From NCBI GenBank assembly GCA_036504875.1, contig DASXUK010000026.1, positions 62,001 to 126,000 on the forward strand: DNA of 64,000 nucleotides. The letters are read 5' to 3'. Positions within the stretch are counted from its first letter, which is position 1; each line of letters opens with the position of its first letter. This DNA is from JACPFJ01 sp036504875. Its GTDB lineage: Bacteria; Desulfobacterota; Desulfuromonadia; Geobacterales; Pseudopelobacteraceae. Positions 7,711 through 17,494 of this stretch are shown here, in pieces. Under the pieces are notes generated by a model, which saw only the letters and a program-made list of their open reading frames with translations, did not search any database and was not told where the DNA came from. The position numbers and the translations under genes are program-made.

Positions 7711-8022
7711 GAAAAAAATTTCACCCGGACACATAAATTTGTTCAGACTGCGTTTCCGCTAGTCAATCCACCGGCGGCTGTCCGGCAGCATTCCCGGTGT
7801 CGTAGCGAACAACCCGGGCAAGCTGAACAATATTATCTGCAGCCCACTACATTGGTAATTGTGCCCCGTGCAGGACCACGTGACTGACCCCGCGAATCGA
7901 GGCTGCGCCATAGGCGGCTGACAACTTACGATCACCCGGTATCTCGCTCCATGGATCGCCCCATACCTCTGCTCACAGTTCACAAGCACGGAGAAGCCGT
8001 TTGGGTGGGTTACGACAATCTG
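7711..8022. other. Intergenic stretch between the flagellin promoter and the four-module glycosyltransferase gene
   Basis: No gene is supported. On the minus strand, about 7770-7975 reads as protein-like codons in one frame interrupted by a stop, so it could be a decayed 3' end of an older gene. No family is recognisable and no terminator is seen for the gene that ends at 8023. Confidence 0.35.
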
Positions 8023-11000
8023 TCAAGGAGATGCAGATACCGGATCAGCAACGTTCCGGTGACCATGCGCACAGCTCTCCAAAGCTTCGGCTACAGAGCC
8101 CATCAACGCAGGCCACCCCCCTTCTATTGGCTGACGAAAAAGCCGCATGGTCGGATACCAGATGCTGTCCGATCGATTATGCAACCAACGCCAGTCGGCT
8201 CCATACGGGAGGAGAGTCCAGGTACGTACTCCGATGGCACCGGCTAGATGTGCGACGGCAGAGTCGATGGTGACTACTAGATCAAGATTGGTTATGAATG
8301 CTGCCGTATCGGCAAAGTCACCGATATGCGCCGTCAAATCGATGACCTTGAAGCTGGAATCACATTCACGGATTTGTTCGGCCCCTTCTCCAATTTGCAG
8401 ACTATAAAATTCAACATTCGGAACAGCAGCTAGCCGGGCGAAGTATTTGAGTGGGCAGGAGCGTTTGCGATTCAGCACCTGACTTTGCCGCCCAAACCAG
8501 ACAAGCCCGACCCGAAAAGCGCTCGGCGCTCCCAGTCTTCCTTTCCATTCCTCGATATCGATTGGTTTGGCTGCAAGATAGGGAATATGTGCCGGTATGG
8601 AATCCAGAGTTGTTCCGAACAGCAGCGGAAGCGACATCATTGGCAGATGGCAGTCGAATGGGGGGAGAGGCTCACCGGCAACCACTACCTCGGCAACTCC
8701 TTCAAGAGAATACAGCAGATGTTTCAAGGCCGGCACCTGGCATTCAAGAATGACTCTGCACCCACGTCGTGCCACCAGCGGCACGTATCTGGCAAACTGG
8801 ATAGTATCGCCAAATCCCTGTTCGGCATGCAGCAGAATCGTCCTCCCCTGCAAAGCAGAGCCGTCCCACCGTGGCTGGAGAAAATCACGCGTCGCGACAG
8901 GGTTTATTTTTTTGAATCGCCACTCGTACTCCCGCCATCCTTCCAGATATTCTCCCGCAGCGAGCAGCGCAACCGATAGATTCCAGTGTCCGGCAGCATA
9001 ACTGCTGTCTACTTTAAGCAGATGGCGGTAAACGGTAATAGCCTCATCCAGCCGCCCCTGGTCATTCAACTCCACCCCAAGGTTGTTAAGAATGGTAACG
9101 CGATCCGGGAGCAGCCTCAAAGCCTGACGATAACACTCTTCGGCTTCCTCATGTTTCTCCAGGCAATGATAGACAGTCCCCAGCGTGTTCCATGAAGTGG
9201 CTCGCCCAGGCTCGTAAGTCAATACCGTTCGATAGGCAATTATTGCCTTTTCAAACTCCTCTTCTGCCTGATACGTTTCGGCGATACCCTGAAAAGCATC
9301 CACACAGGATGGGTTAACTGAAAGTGCGTTCCGATAGTATGAATGGGCCAACCCGTAATCCCGCCGGCCCTTCGCCATCTCTCCAAGGCAAAGGTGGGCC
9401 GGCACAAAGTCGGGCATCAACTGGAGCACTCGTTCATAGCAGGCTCGAGCTCCATCCGGATTTCCGAGAGACAGGCATGCATTACCCATATTGAACAGGG
9501 GCTGTATGTAATCCGGCTTGTGCGACAAGGCGGTCCGATAACAGCCAATTGCTTCTTCATATCTCTGCATGGCATCGAGTGCAACGCCCCTGTTGCAATG
9601 GGCTTCTGCGTTGCCAGGATTGCCGGCAATCGCCGTGGCGAATGCATGTTCTGCCTCGACAATGCACCCTGACTTCATCAGATCGATACCCTGCTGATTC
9701 AGAAGCCCCGTATCTGCAAGCAATCGAGACAGCTCTTGCCTTACTCTGCTGATTACATTGCGCCAATCACCAGGGGATTCCTGACGAAAAAGGCGCATTG
9801 TGGGATACCAGGGCGAATCTTCCCGTTCCAAAAGCCAGCGCCAGTCAGGTACGAACGGCAGCAGGTTCCAGACCGGCTTACCAAGCGCACCGGCCAGATG
9901 GGCCACGGCTGTATCCACGCTGATTACCAGGTCAAGGTGCATGATTATCGCAACGGTGTCGGAAAAGTCGCTGATCCGGCCTGAAAGATCGACAACATTC
10001 ATGGAATCTGGAAGATCCTGGAGCTGCTCAGTGCCTTTGCCAAGCTGCAGACTGTAAAAATCAACTCCTGATAGATTGCTTAATAGTATAAACTCGGCTA
10101 ATGCACACGAACGATTTTGATCGTCTCTGTGGATGGCAGATCCCTGCCAGGCCAGGCCGACACGGAAACGTCCATTAGGTGGGAATATGTGACGCCACTC
10201 TTCAGTTTTTTTATCGTCAGGTCGGAGATAGGGCACGTTACATGGAATTGTTTCAAGCGTTGTATTCAGAACATGGGGGAGACTCAGCACCGGTATGTGC
10301 AGATCAAAATCAGGCAACGGCCCTGATTGAGTGACTATTTGACTGACCCCTTCGACGCTTTCCAGCAGTGATCGCAACTCTTCCACTGCAGATACAATTA
10401 CCTTTCCACCAGTTGCGGCGACTATCGGAGCATACCTGATGAACTGGATCATATCACCCCGCCCTTGCTCCATGTGGATCAACAGGCTCCTCCCTTCAAG
10501 CAGGGAGCCATCCCATTGCGGACGGCCTAAATCAGGAATTCTTACCTTGAAATTTTGTGCTTTCCAGCGCCACTCGTATTCCTGCCAGCCGTTCCGGAAG
10601 TCGCCGCATTGCAGCAAGAGCATGCCGAGCAGCCAGTGGGCATCTGCATGCGTCGGATCACACTGTATCGTTGCATGTGCAGATACAATGGCCTCCTCAT
10701 AAAGGCCACTTAGCAAAAGGGAGTTTGCCAGATTGTAGTGCGCCTTAACAAAGCAAGGGTCAAGGGATAGGGCGGTCCGATAATGCTCGATCGCCTCCTG
10801 GGGTCGCCCTTGTAGGTGCAATACGACCCCCAGGCTCTGTTGGGGGTCCGGCAAGTCGGGATCCTGTCCGATTATCTGCCGGAAGCAACGTTCCGCCCCG
10901 GTAAGGTCACCCTCTTCCTTGAGCCGGCTCCCCAGCCGGTACAGAGCTTCGATGTCCTCAAACCCATGGGCACCCTCTTTCTCCCCTACCCACTGTTCAA

Positions 11001-13533
11001 GCGCCTTCCTGACACGAGTGATTGCACTTGCCCAGTCACCTTGGCATTCCTGCCAGAATACACGCATGGTTGGATACCAAGGGGAAGAGCTGCTCCCCGG
11101 GAGCCAGCGCCAGTCAGCAATGTGTGGCAGGATGACCCAGACCGGTTTTCCGATAGCCCCGGCCAGATGAATCACTGCAGTGTCGACGCCGATCACCAGA
11201 TCTAAGTTGGCAATAAACGCGGCTGTGTCGGACATATCCTTCAACCTGGCTGTATGGTCGACCAGCTCCATGCCAACTGGAGGTGTCTCATCCGTTCCAG
11301 CTCCGACCTGCAGGCTGAAGAACTGCACTCCGGATAGAGCGGCAAGGGGCGCGAACATGGCTAATGGACAGGAACGTTCTCGATCAATCGGGTTGCTTGT
11401 GCTACCTCGCCATACAAGACCGACACGACACGTTGACCCACCGGTCAGAATACTCTGCCAATCGGCAACTTTTGCCGGATCCGGGACGAGATACGGAATC
11501 TGGTCTGGAACGGTTTCAAACGCTGTCCCGAAGAGATGAGGCAGGCTGAGGAGATGGATATAGACGTCCGTCATGGGTGGCGTTACAGATTTGGAGAGCA
11601 CCTGAGTAACGCCCGGAAACGACTCAAACAAAGGGACAAGCTGTGGATCGACTTCCAGGGTGACTTTTCCACCTTGTTCGGCAACCAGCGGGAGATAACG
11701 TGAAAATTGGATCACATCTCCCATCCCCTGTTCACCAAATACCAGTATACTCCTCCCTTCTAGCGGAGCGCCGTCCCAGCGAGGCTGGGGATAGCTCCGC
11801 GAGTCGATCCTGAATTTCTCGTTGGCCAGACGTGCTTCGAAATTAGCAAACCCAGACAAGTAATCGCCACTGCGAAGTTGCAGATAAGCCAAATTGTATC
11901 TGGCTTCCACGCTGTCAGGATTGATCGTTAGCATTTTTTTGCAGCACTCGAACGCGCCTCTTGTATCGTCTTGCTGGACTAACGCCCCTCCCAGCGCCAA
12001 AAGTATTTCGATCGATTCCGGCATCTGCTCATGCGCCTTGTGCAAGTATGCTTCCGCATCGGTAAACGCCTTCTGCTTCAGGTAGATTTCGCCCAGGCAA
12101 AACAGAATAGCCGGGCTGTCCGGCCTTGCCTGGAGAGCCTCCAGATAGCATTCTACAGCCTTCTCAGTCTGTCCAGACAGGTCATATGCCCGCCCCAGAT
12201 TGAACCAGATCGCCGGATCGCCTGGAATCTGCGCAAGCATCGCATGCAACTGGTTTATAGCAATGCTGTGCTTCCCTTCTGCCAGAGAGCGTAATGCAGA
12301 CTGAAACTGGTCTTCCTCGCTTTCCTGGTTGATGTCGGCCATCGTGGCGCGCTCCGTCAACGTCTCCTTGAGTTTCTGAGCGACCGCATCGATTACCGAG
12401 GCCCAATCCCCTGTTTGGGGTTGCCGGAAAAGTCGCATAGTGGGGTACCAGGGAGACGTGTGCCGGTCACGCATCCAGCGCCAGTCTGAAGCATGCGGGA
12501 GCATTACCCACACCTTTTTCCCCAGTGCCCCTGCAAGGTGTGCCACAGCGGTGTCGATGGTAATCACCAGGTCGAGATTGGCAATCATGGCAGCGGTATC
12601 GGTGAAATCACGGATATCTCCTGTCAGATCTATTATCTTCGACATAAACTCTTGCGACAGCGGAAAACGGTCCTGCTCACCTACTTGCAACGAGAAAAAA
12701 CTGGCGCCTCGAATTGCTAACAGAGGGGTTATTAATTCGGGAGGGCAGGTTCGCTCCGGGTTTGGCCGGTTTTTGCCGACCCAGGCCAAGCCGATGCGGC
12801 AATGGTCGGTATCGTGCCCGACTCGTGCCCTCCAGATTGTATTCAGATTGCCAGGGGGTGTGAGATAAGGCACCTGATTCGGAATTGAGTCAAGTTGTGT
12901 TTGGAAAATGTATGGGAGGCTAAGAAGTGGGATATGTACATCTGTAAGCGGAGGAGAATTGGATTTGACAACGACTCGTTCAACTCCATCCAGCAGTGCT
13001 AACAGGGAGGCAAGGGGTTGCTGTACCTCTAAAATCACCCGCCCCCTCTGCATGGCCAAGAGAGGAATATAGCGCGCGAACTGGATGGCATCCCCCAATC
13101 CCTGTTCACAGTAGACAAGAATGCTACGCCCATTCAGAGGGGAACCATCCCAACGTGGTTGGGAGTATATTCGCGAATCTGCAGATCTTAATGCAGAAAA
13201 GCGATACTCATAGTCGGCAAAACCAGCGACAAGATTACCGGCTCGGAGCAGGTGTGCCGCCCGATTATATCGTGCTTTAGCGTTTTCCGGAGAAACTTTC
13301 AGAATAGATTCGTAACAACGGAGCGCTTCTTCAAAACGGTCCTGCATATCCAGGGCATAGCCAAGATTCAAGAGCGTTTCCAGCGATTCCGGAGCCAGTG
13401 TTTGTGTTCGTCGGAAACAAAGTTCAGCCTCAGAATAATCACCCTTTTCCATGCATGATATCCCCCTGTTGAACCAGACTTCCGGGTCACCAGCTTTCAA
13501 AATGTAATCGTTACGCGGCTGCATAAATTTCAC
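8023..13533 (-). CDS. Giant protein with four tandem TPR + GT9-like glycosyltransferase modules
   Basis: An 1836-residue cytoplasmic protein built of four repeats of one architecture. TPR stretches lie at about 15-105, 405-535, 850-965 and 1275-1545 (the last is the longest, about seven repeats). Each is followed by a domain of about 260 residues (125-385, 575-840, 1000-1265, 1550-1815). Every such domain carries E-Q-G-x-G-D-x-I-Q-F-x-R-Y, then DLV-x-x-x-D(T/S)AVAHLAGA and WYPTMR-(L/V)F. The D(T/S)AVAHLAGA stretch is typical of GT9 (heptosyltransferase-like) nucleotide-sugar binding. TPR-linked transferases commonly glycosylate proteins. Lying just upstream of flagellin, it probably glycosylates flagellin, perhaps adding several sugars in turn. 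The acceptor and donor are unknown. Modules differ well at sequence level, so the tandem array is old. The ATG at 13533 is preceded by a weak ribosome site; an upstream start was not found. Confidence 0.85.
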   Translation of the reverse strand: MKFMQPRNDYILKAGDPEVWFNRGISCMEKGDYSEAELCFRRTQTLAPESLETLLNLGYALDMQDRFEEALRCYESILKVSPENAKARYNRAAHLLRAGNLVAGFADYEYRFSALRSADSRIYSQPRWDGSPLNGRSILVYCEQGLGDAIQFARYIPLLAMQRGRVILEVQQPLASLLALLDGVERVVVKSNSPPLTDVHIPLLSLPYIFQTQLDSIPNQVPYLTPPGNLNTIWRARVGHDTDHCRIGLAWVGKNRPNPERTCPPELITPLLAIRGASFFSLQVGEQDRFPLSQEFMSKIIDLTGDIRDFTDTAAMIANLDLVITIDTAVAHLAGALGKKVWVMLPHASDWRWMRDRHTSPWYPTMRLFRQPQTGDWASVIDAVAQKLKETLTERATMADINQESEEDQFQSALRSLAEGKHSIAINQLHAMLAQIPGDPAIWFNLGRAYDLSGQTEKAVECYLEALQARPDSPAILFCLGEIYLKQKAFTDAEAYLHKAHEQMPESIEILLALGGALVQQDDTRGAFECCKKMLTINPDSVEARYNLAYLQLRSGDYLSGFANFEARLANEKFRIDSRSYPQPRWDGAPLEGRSILVFGEQGMGDVIQFSRYLPLVAEQGGKVTLEVDPQLVPLFESFPGVTQVLSKSVTPPMTDVYIHLLSLPHLFGTAFETVPDQIPYLVPDPAKVADWQSILTGGSTCRVGLVWRGSTSNPIDRERSCPLAMFAPLAALSGVQFFSLQVGAGTDETPPVGMELVDHTARLKDMSDTAAFIANLDLVIGVDTAVIHLAGAIGKPVWVILPHIADWRWLPGSSSSPWYPTMRVFWQECQGDWASAITRVRKALEQWVGEKEGAHGFEDIEALYRLGSRLKEEGDLTGAERCFRQIIGQDPDLPDPQQSLGVVLHLQGRPQEAIEHYRTALSLDPCFVKAHYNLANSLLLSGLYEEAIVSAHATIQCDPTHADAHWLLGMLLLQCGDFRNGWQEYEWRWKAQNFKVRIPDLGRPQWDGSLLEGRSLLIHMEQGRGDMIQFIRYAPIVAATGGKVIVSAVEELRSLLESVEGVSQIVTQSGPLPDFDLHIPVLSLPHVLNTTLETIPCNVPYLRPDDKKTEEWRHIFPPNGRFRVGLAWQGSAIHRDDQNRSCALAEFILLSNLSGVDFYSLQLGKGTEQLQDLPDSMNVVDLSGRISDFSDTVAIIMHLDLVISVDTAVAHLAGALGKPVWNLLPFVPDWRWLLEREDSPWYPTMRLFRQESPGDWRNVISRVRQELSRLLADTGLLNQQGIDLMKSGCIVEAEHAFATAIAGNPGNAEAHCNRGVALDAMQRYEEAIGCYRTALSHKPDYIQPLFNMGNACLSLGNPDGARACYERVLQLMPDFVPAHLCLGEMAKGRRDYGLAHSYYRNALSVNPSCVDAFQGIAETYQAEEEFEKAIIAYRTVLTYEPGRATSWNTLGTVYHCLEKHEEAEECYRQALRLLPDRVTILNNLGVELNDQGRLDEAITVYRHLLKVDSSYAAGHWNLSVALLAAGEYLEGWREYEWRFKKINPVATRDFLQPRWDGSALQGRTILLHAEQGFGDTIQFARYVPLVARRGCRVILECQVPALKHLLYSLEGVAEVVVAGEPLPPFDCHLPMMSLPLLFGTTLDSIPAHIPYLAAKPIDIEEWKGRLGAPSAFRVGLVWFGRQSQVLNRKRSCPLKYFARLAAVPNVEFYSLQIGEGAEQIRECDSSFKVIDLTAHIGDFADTAAFITNLDLVVTIDSAVAHLAGAIGVRTWTLLPYGADWRWLHNRSDSIWYPTMRLFRQPIEGGWPALMGSVAEALESCAHGHRNVADPVSASP

Positions 13534-13869
13534 TCGGGTTCCCGCTGGGCGCCATCATCAAAAGCTTCTCCACGACCGTTAGCATTCCGTGTCACTGTAA
13601 ATTCCGACCGAAACATCATCCAGCTATTGTCCATCCGGAGCCTTCCATTAAATGACCGGTTCGGCGGCAACAACCGGGGGTTTTTAACTCAGAAAAGGTC
13701 GCATATTCTACTGCCGAGATTGGCACGCACTGCCCCGTTAACTTCTAATGGGAAATAGCTGTTGAAATCACCGTCCGGTAATTACTGTGCCGTAGTTATA
13801 GAGCAAATATTCTGTTTAACCGCAGTTTATGATGCTGAATCAGCAGCCGGTTGGAGGTGTCGCGCTGGC
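13534..13869. other. Intergenic stretch upstream of the giant glycosyltransferase gene
   Basis: No gene seen. It holds a plus-strand hairpin (CCGGTT 13656-13661, AACCGG 13672-13677, then TTTTT at 13681) that looks like a small terminator but follows no plus-strand gene. No convincing promoter for the minus-strand gene was found. Confidence 0.4.
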
Positions 13870-14151
13870 TTATGTAGTCATGCAGCAGTCGTCCATGATG
13901 GCATTGTACTGTTCAATACGTTTCCCATCCACCTCGTTGTCGTAATCGTCAAAACGATTATAGATCGGATACATGATTCTTGCGCGGCAGTGGGTATAGT
14001 AGGTATCACCGGAGTCGTCACACAGTATCGATTGCAATGTGATTGCGGGCCTGAACTGTTCGTTGATACTAAGACACTCGGCCACATTTGACAACGCGTT
14101 CTTGAAATCCTTGCCGGCATAGCTGGCAAGAGCCATCAGGTAGAACTGACC
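13870..14151 (-). pseudogene. Remnant of the C-terminal part of a TPR-type protein
   Basis: A frame of about 93 codons bounded upstream by TAA; the only ATG (14134-14136) lies inside what looks like a TPR helix (YLMALASYAGKDFKNAL, then ECLSINEQFRPA), so the natural start is missing. There is no ribosome site. The remaining 55 or so codons to the TAA at 13870 match nothing recognised. It is best read as the end of a TPR glycosyltransferase or methyltransferase whose front was lost. It could instead be a short intact gene of about 88 codons. Confidence 0.45.
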
Positions 14152-14217
14152 TTATTCCGTTGATTGAATCAATTTATAGGGGGAACGTCAGATCAGAAAA
14201 CAGTATCTCTGTTATGG

Positions 14218-14253
14218 GCATGATTATTATCTTTAGTAATACAACAATCATGC
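14218..14253 (-). terminator. Hairpin after the methyltransferase gene
   Basis: GCATGATT (14218-14225) pairs with AATCATGC (14246-14253), with further imperfect pairing inside. It lies 25 bases past the stop of the minus-strand methyltransferase gene. No clean U-tract follows, so termination is uncertain. Confidence 0.4.
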
Positions 14254-14277
14254 TACTTCATCTCAAGTAATTTATAT

Positions 14278-15375
14278 TCAACAGGTTGCAAGTTGCCGGC
14301 TAATCTCTTCTTCACGGTTGATTTCCTCGATAAACGCCTGTGTACTGCCAGCGTGACTCAACTGCACTTTTAATCCTTTATAGTCGTCAGGATTTAATAT
14401 TTGAACTCCTAACCTTCGCGCTTCTACGTCTATCAATAATAGCTTTGCCAAGTATTCCACTTTATTGTCCCCAGCCTGATCCATTAGGTGGGATATGATT
14501 TCATCGATCAGCTTGAAAAACTCCTCGCGATCACCATTGATTGCTCGATAAAGCAAGGCATGGGCCATAAAAAGTTTGGCGGCTGTATCGTGAGGTGCCA
14601 GCTTAAAACTTTTTTTGAACATATCAATTGCTTCAATTGGCCTAGTTCTGATGCCTAACTCATTCCGCTTCCCCCAAAAACGCTTCCCTATTTCAAGATA
14701 GCCTTGCGCATCAGCAGGGCCCAACTTCTCCGCATGCCAGTACCAACTCCAGGATTTAACATTATCCTGGACATTGTAAGTGCCATAACGGTTATGCATT
14801 ATCCAGTCATTGAGACAGGTAACTCTGAATTCGTTTATCATGAGAAACTCTTTGAAGTTTTCCATTTCAAAGAGATCGGGGTAGAAGAGGCGAGGCCAAT
14901 GGTAGGTGAAAGTTGAGGGGATGCTGCAGATAAAAATCCCCCCCGGCTTCGTAACTCTCCTAATTTCTTCAAGGGCATGTTGTGGGCTGGCAAAATGTTC
15001 GAAGACCTCAAAAGCGAAAACGACATCGAAGCAATTATCCTGGAATGGTATTGAATCACGGTCCAGATTCGCTTTTGTCACAATGATGCCGAAACGATTG
15101 CAATTGTTAATAGCAGAATCAGACACATCCATGCCATGTACATCGTTGTTGTGCATCAACTCAAGGAGAATCCCACCCTCTCCGCCGACTCCTATCTCCA
15201 GTATTTTTTTACCGGCCAATCCTTTGGGGAAAAATTTGTCGATAATGGCCCTGTTTTTTAAGCTGGTCTCTTTTTTCACAACTCCGGATTCAGTCCAGTA
15301 GTTCCTGTAGAAGTCCTCGGCATTACTGCTAACATCTTTTTCCGAATTGAAAATGGTTTGAATTTTATCATTCAT
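14278..15375 (-). CDS. SAM-dependent methyltransferase with helical C-terminal extension
   Basis: A class I methyltransferase of 365 residues from the chosen ATG. Motif I is ILEIGVGGEGG (about residues 58-68), the acidic motif II region is near HGMDVSDSA, and the motif IV/post-IV region reads FDVVFAFEVFEHF then ITKPGG-like VTKPGG; this is the Methyltransf_11/23 pattern. Residues from about 235 onward are helical and partly TPR-like. The acceptor is unknown; the setting suggests sugars or protein of the filament. The start ATG at 15375 has AGGAG upstream; a TTG 12 codons earlier is less likely. It is the downstream end of a run of glycan-modification genes. Confidence 0.8.
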   Translation of the reverse strand: MNDKIQTIFNSEKDVSSNAEDFYRNYWTESGVVKKETSLKNRAIIDKFFPKGLAGKKILEIGVGGEGGILLELMHNNDVHGMDVSDSAINNCNRFGIIVTKANLDRDSIPFQDNCFDVVFAFEVFEHFASPQHALEEIRRVTKPGGIFICSIPSTFTYHWPRLFYPDLFEMENFKEFLMINEFRVTCLNDWIMHNRYGTYNVQDNVKSWSWYWHAEKLGPADAQGYLEIGKRFWGKRNELGIRTRPIEAIDMFKKSFKLAPHDTAAKLFMAHALLYRAINGDREEFFKLIDEIISHLMDQAGDNKVEYLAKLLLIDVEARRLGVQILNPDDYKGLKVQLSHAGSTQAFIEEINREEEISRQLATC

Positions 15376-15438
15376 CGGAACCACATCTCCTGTAAAGGCA
15401 TTCTCCAACAATACTGATTAAAGTGATCAATTCATGGT

Positions 15439-16299
15439 CTAAAGTTGCCGATTGATTTCAAACTTGATAGCCGATATGTAGTTTATTATTTCGGCGTTCT
15501 TGAACTCGGCACAAGCAGCCTCCGCCTTCTCCAGTGCCTCCTTGAGAAGCCCCGCGTTCATCAAATCTGAAATATCCGTCATGATATATTCATAACGTGG
15601 TTCAGGAACAATGCCAAACCAGATGAATGTTCCTTCAATAACCTCAAGACCAGTGATGATGGACGGCACATTGACGATCAGTTCATATACTGCTCTTACA
15701 ACGCCATCCCCATGGTTGTGAAAATCATGTCCGCAGAGAAAACCTCCTGGCTTTATGGCAGAAAAGGCTATCTTGATATCATTACGGACGGAGTCGTAAT
15801 CATGTGCACCGTCAATAAATATGAAGTCAAATTCCATTCCTTCCAACATTTCCGCAAAAGCGCTTGATTTGCCCCTTAGCATCCGGAGATTGTCACTAAT
15901 AAAGGCGGTGTTTTTTATAAAATTGTTGATAATTCTGAAATCATCTGAAATTTTGGAGCGTTCGAAGCCGGCAAAATCGCCTTGATCGAAATAATTTGAC
16001 CACGGATCCAGGCAATATAATTCGATGTCAGTGTTTGCAATAGCATGTCCTATTGCCAGAGTTGATCCCCCTTGATAAGATCCAATCTCAAGTATTTTAG
16101 CTTTATTTGGAAGCCGTTTGCAGATCCTGAAGAGAGCTAAGGCCTCTTTTTCAAGCATAAGACCCTCAATGCAGTTCAAACTATTCAGCATGAAACGTTC
16201 TTCCGGACTCGGATCGCTCGACGTAATCGAAGCAATCTCTTGAACTGATAAGCCGGTTATCTCCGGATATATGTGTTCTGAGTTATGAGCTGTCTGCAC
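15439..16299 (-). CDS. Class I SAM methyltransferase (CmcI/Methyltransf_24-like)
   Basis: A 286-residue protein from a GTG start with AAGGAG five bases upstream; an upstream TTG would add 14 residues with no ribosome site. Motif I is ILEIGSYQGGSTLAIG. It is followed by the acidic LYCLDPWSN, by FDFIFIDGAHDYDSV (the aspartate/histidine motif common in cephalosporin-hydroxylase-like methyltransferases), and by KPGGFLCGHDF. The family uses SAM, often with a metal, on sugars or small molecules. It lies between two other methyltransferase genes on the same strand with gaps of 60-65 bases. The exact substrate is not visible. Confidence 0.8.
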   Translation of the reverse strand: MQTAHNSEHIYPEITGLSVQEIASITSSDPSPEERFMLNSLNCIEGLMLEKEALALFRICKRLPNKAKILEIGSYQGGSTLAIGHAIANTDIELYCLDPWSNYFDQGDFAGFERSKISDDFRIINNFIKNTAFISDNLRMLRGKSSAFAEMLEGMEFDFIFIDGAHDYDSVRNDIKIAFSAIKPGGFLCGHDFHNHGDGVVRAVYELIVNVPSIITGLEVIEGTFIWFGIVPEPRYEYIMTDISDLMNAGLLKEALEKAEAACAEFKNAEIINYISAIKFEINRQL

Positions 16300-16360
16300 A
16301 GTTTCTCCTTCATCGTCTGTCAAGCTGCATAAAAATAACAACTTCGGCTTATGACAGCCT

Positions 16361-17494
16361 CTATTTCCCGCAGAATTGCTCTTTTATGTTCGCCTCATCG
16401 GCTTGGCCTACGTTGCATACCACACGCCGCTGGTCAAAGCTTTCCGGGCAACTTAGTGATAGGTAATAGCTGACAATATCATCATAATTATCCGTCAAAA
16501 CGGTTGACGCGGCATCCAGGTTAGTCACTACTCCCAACCCGGACGGCTTGGTCGGAATGGTCATAATTTTAAGATCCGGCCTGAATGTCTTCAGACAGGG
16601 GATGATTCGCCAGACGTCACCGGTCCAGAAACCGGTGCAGCGCTCCCGCTCCGCAACAATTGGCGCAATCGGCAGGCAGTCGTGGATCAGTACCACGGAA
16701 TCCTTCCTGGCGTAACGTTCCAGATTGATAAAGTCCTTCAGAGCTTGTTCAAACAGGTGCAGACCGTCGATGAATCCCAAGTCAAATGTTTCTCGATCCA
16801 TTACTTCGCGCAGATCATATTGGGCAAAGAAGTCGTCACTCGTCAATGGGAAGAGCGTAGCCGGGCCATGGGGACAGACATAGTTCAGTCGCTCCCAGAA
16901 TCCTTGGTATGGATCGACCCCAATCGCTTTCGTATCAGGACCGGCCAAGGCAAGTGACCGGCCATGCCCAAGACCGATCTCGACATAACTGGCCGGACGC
17001 AGCCATTGATGAAAATGTTGCAGCCAATCGTAGTAATCTGCTCCCGGCATCTCTTTTTCCGCAGCGAGCACAAAAAGACTGTCACTCGCTCCGCCGAAGG
17101 CTGGATCAAGTGACTGAATCTGGCTAAATGTTTCATATGCGCCTGACAATTCTCCCAGAGCGGTCTGGATTCTACCTTTGAGCGCATGTAGAATAATCAT
17201 GCCCGGGGCAACCGCCAGAGCAGCCTTGATTGTCTCAAAAGCACTGGCATAGTGCCGACGATACAACAGAATCAAACTATGGCAATAAAGTGTCATCGCC
17301 GGAGTCGGCTGGACTTCGAGCGCCAACCGGTGAATGTTTTCCGCCTCCTGACCGTAGCCAAGCTCTTCGTAAAAACGGAGCGCTTCGAAGATCAGCTCGT
17401 ATCCTCCCAATGCTGCGGAGAAATCACCATCCTTCTGCAAGCGGACTGACTGGCGCATCTGCTCTTCGAGCTTGGCCAGCATATAGTTCATCAT
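16361..17494 (-). CDS. TPR-fused class I methyltransferase
   Basis: A 377-residue protein. Residues about 10-150 form three or four TPR-like helix pairs, and 165-370 form a methyltransferase fold of the Methyltransf_24 kind: YVEIGLGHGRSLAL for motif I, IGVDPYQGFW next, then FDLGFIDGLHLFEQAL and VVLIHDCLPI. The TPR front may hold the protein substrate or tie it to the other TPR proteins of the cluster. The ATG overlaps the TGA of the upstream glycosyltransferase gene (ATGA), so translation is coupled. Confidence 0.78.
   Translation of the reverse strand: MMNYMLAKLEEQMRQSVRLQKDGDFSAALGGYELIFEALRFYEELGYGQEAENIHRLALEVQPTPAMTLYCHSLILLYRRHYASAFETIKAALAVAPGMIILHALKGRIQTALGELSGAYETFSQIQSLDPAFGGASDSLFVLAAEKEMPGADYYDWLQHFHQWLRPASYVEIGLGHGRSLALAGPDTKAIGVDPYQGFWERLNYVCPHGPATLFPLTSDDFFAQYDLREVMDRETFDLGFIDGLHLFEQALKDFINLERYARKDSVVLIHDCLPIAPIVAERERCTGFWTGDVWRIIPCLKTFRPDLKIMTIPTKPSGLGVVTNLDAASTVLTDNYDDIVSYYLSLSCPESFDQRRVVCNVGQADEANIKEQFCGK

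Noticed and set aside
8023..13533. Recent tandem duplication as origin of the four modules
   Set aside because: The modules share motifs but differ strongly elsewhere, so the duplications are old and no DNA-level repeat is annotated.
13656..13685. Plus-strand terminator-like hairpin with T-run
   Set aside because: Six-base stem and no plus-strand gene upstream to terminate; probably chance or a relic.
13720..13740. TGGCACG followed by ACTGCC, resembling a sigma-54 promoter
   Set aside because: GG and GC are separated by eight bases, not ten, and no plus-strand gene follows.
13762..14091. A 109-codon plus-strand frame opposite the TPR remnant
   Set aside because: No ribosome site and low-quality residue pattern; the minus strand looks more protein-like.
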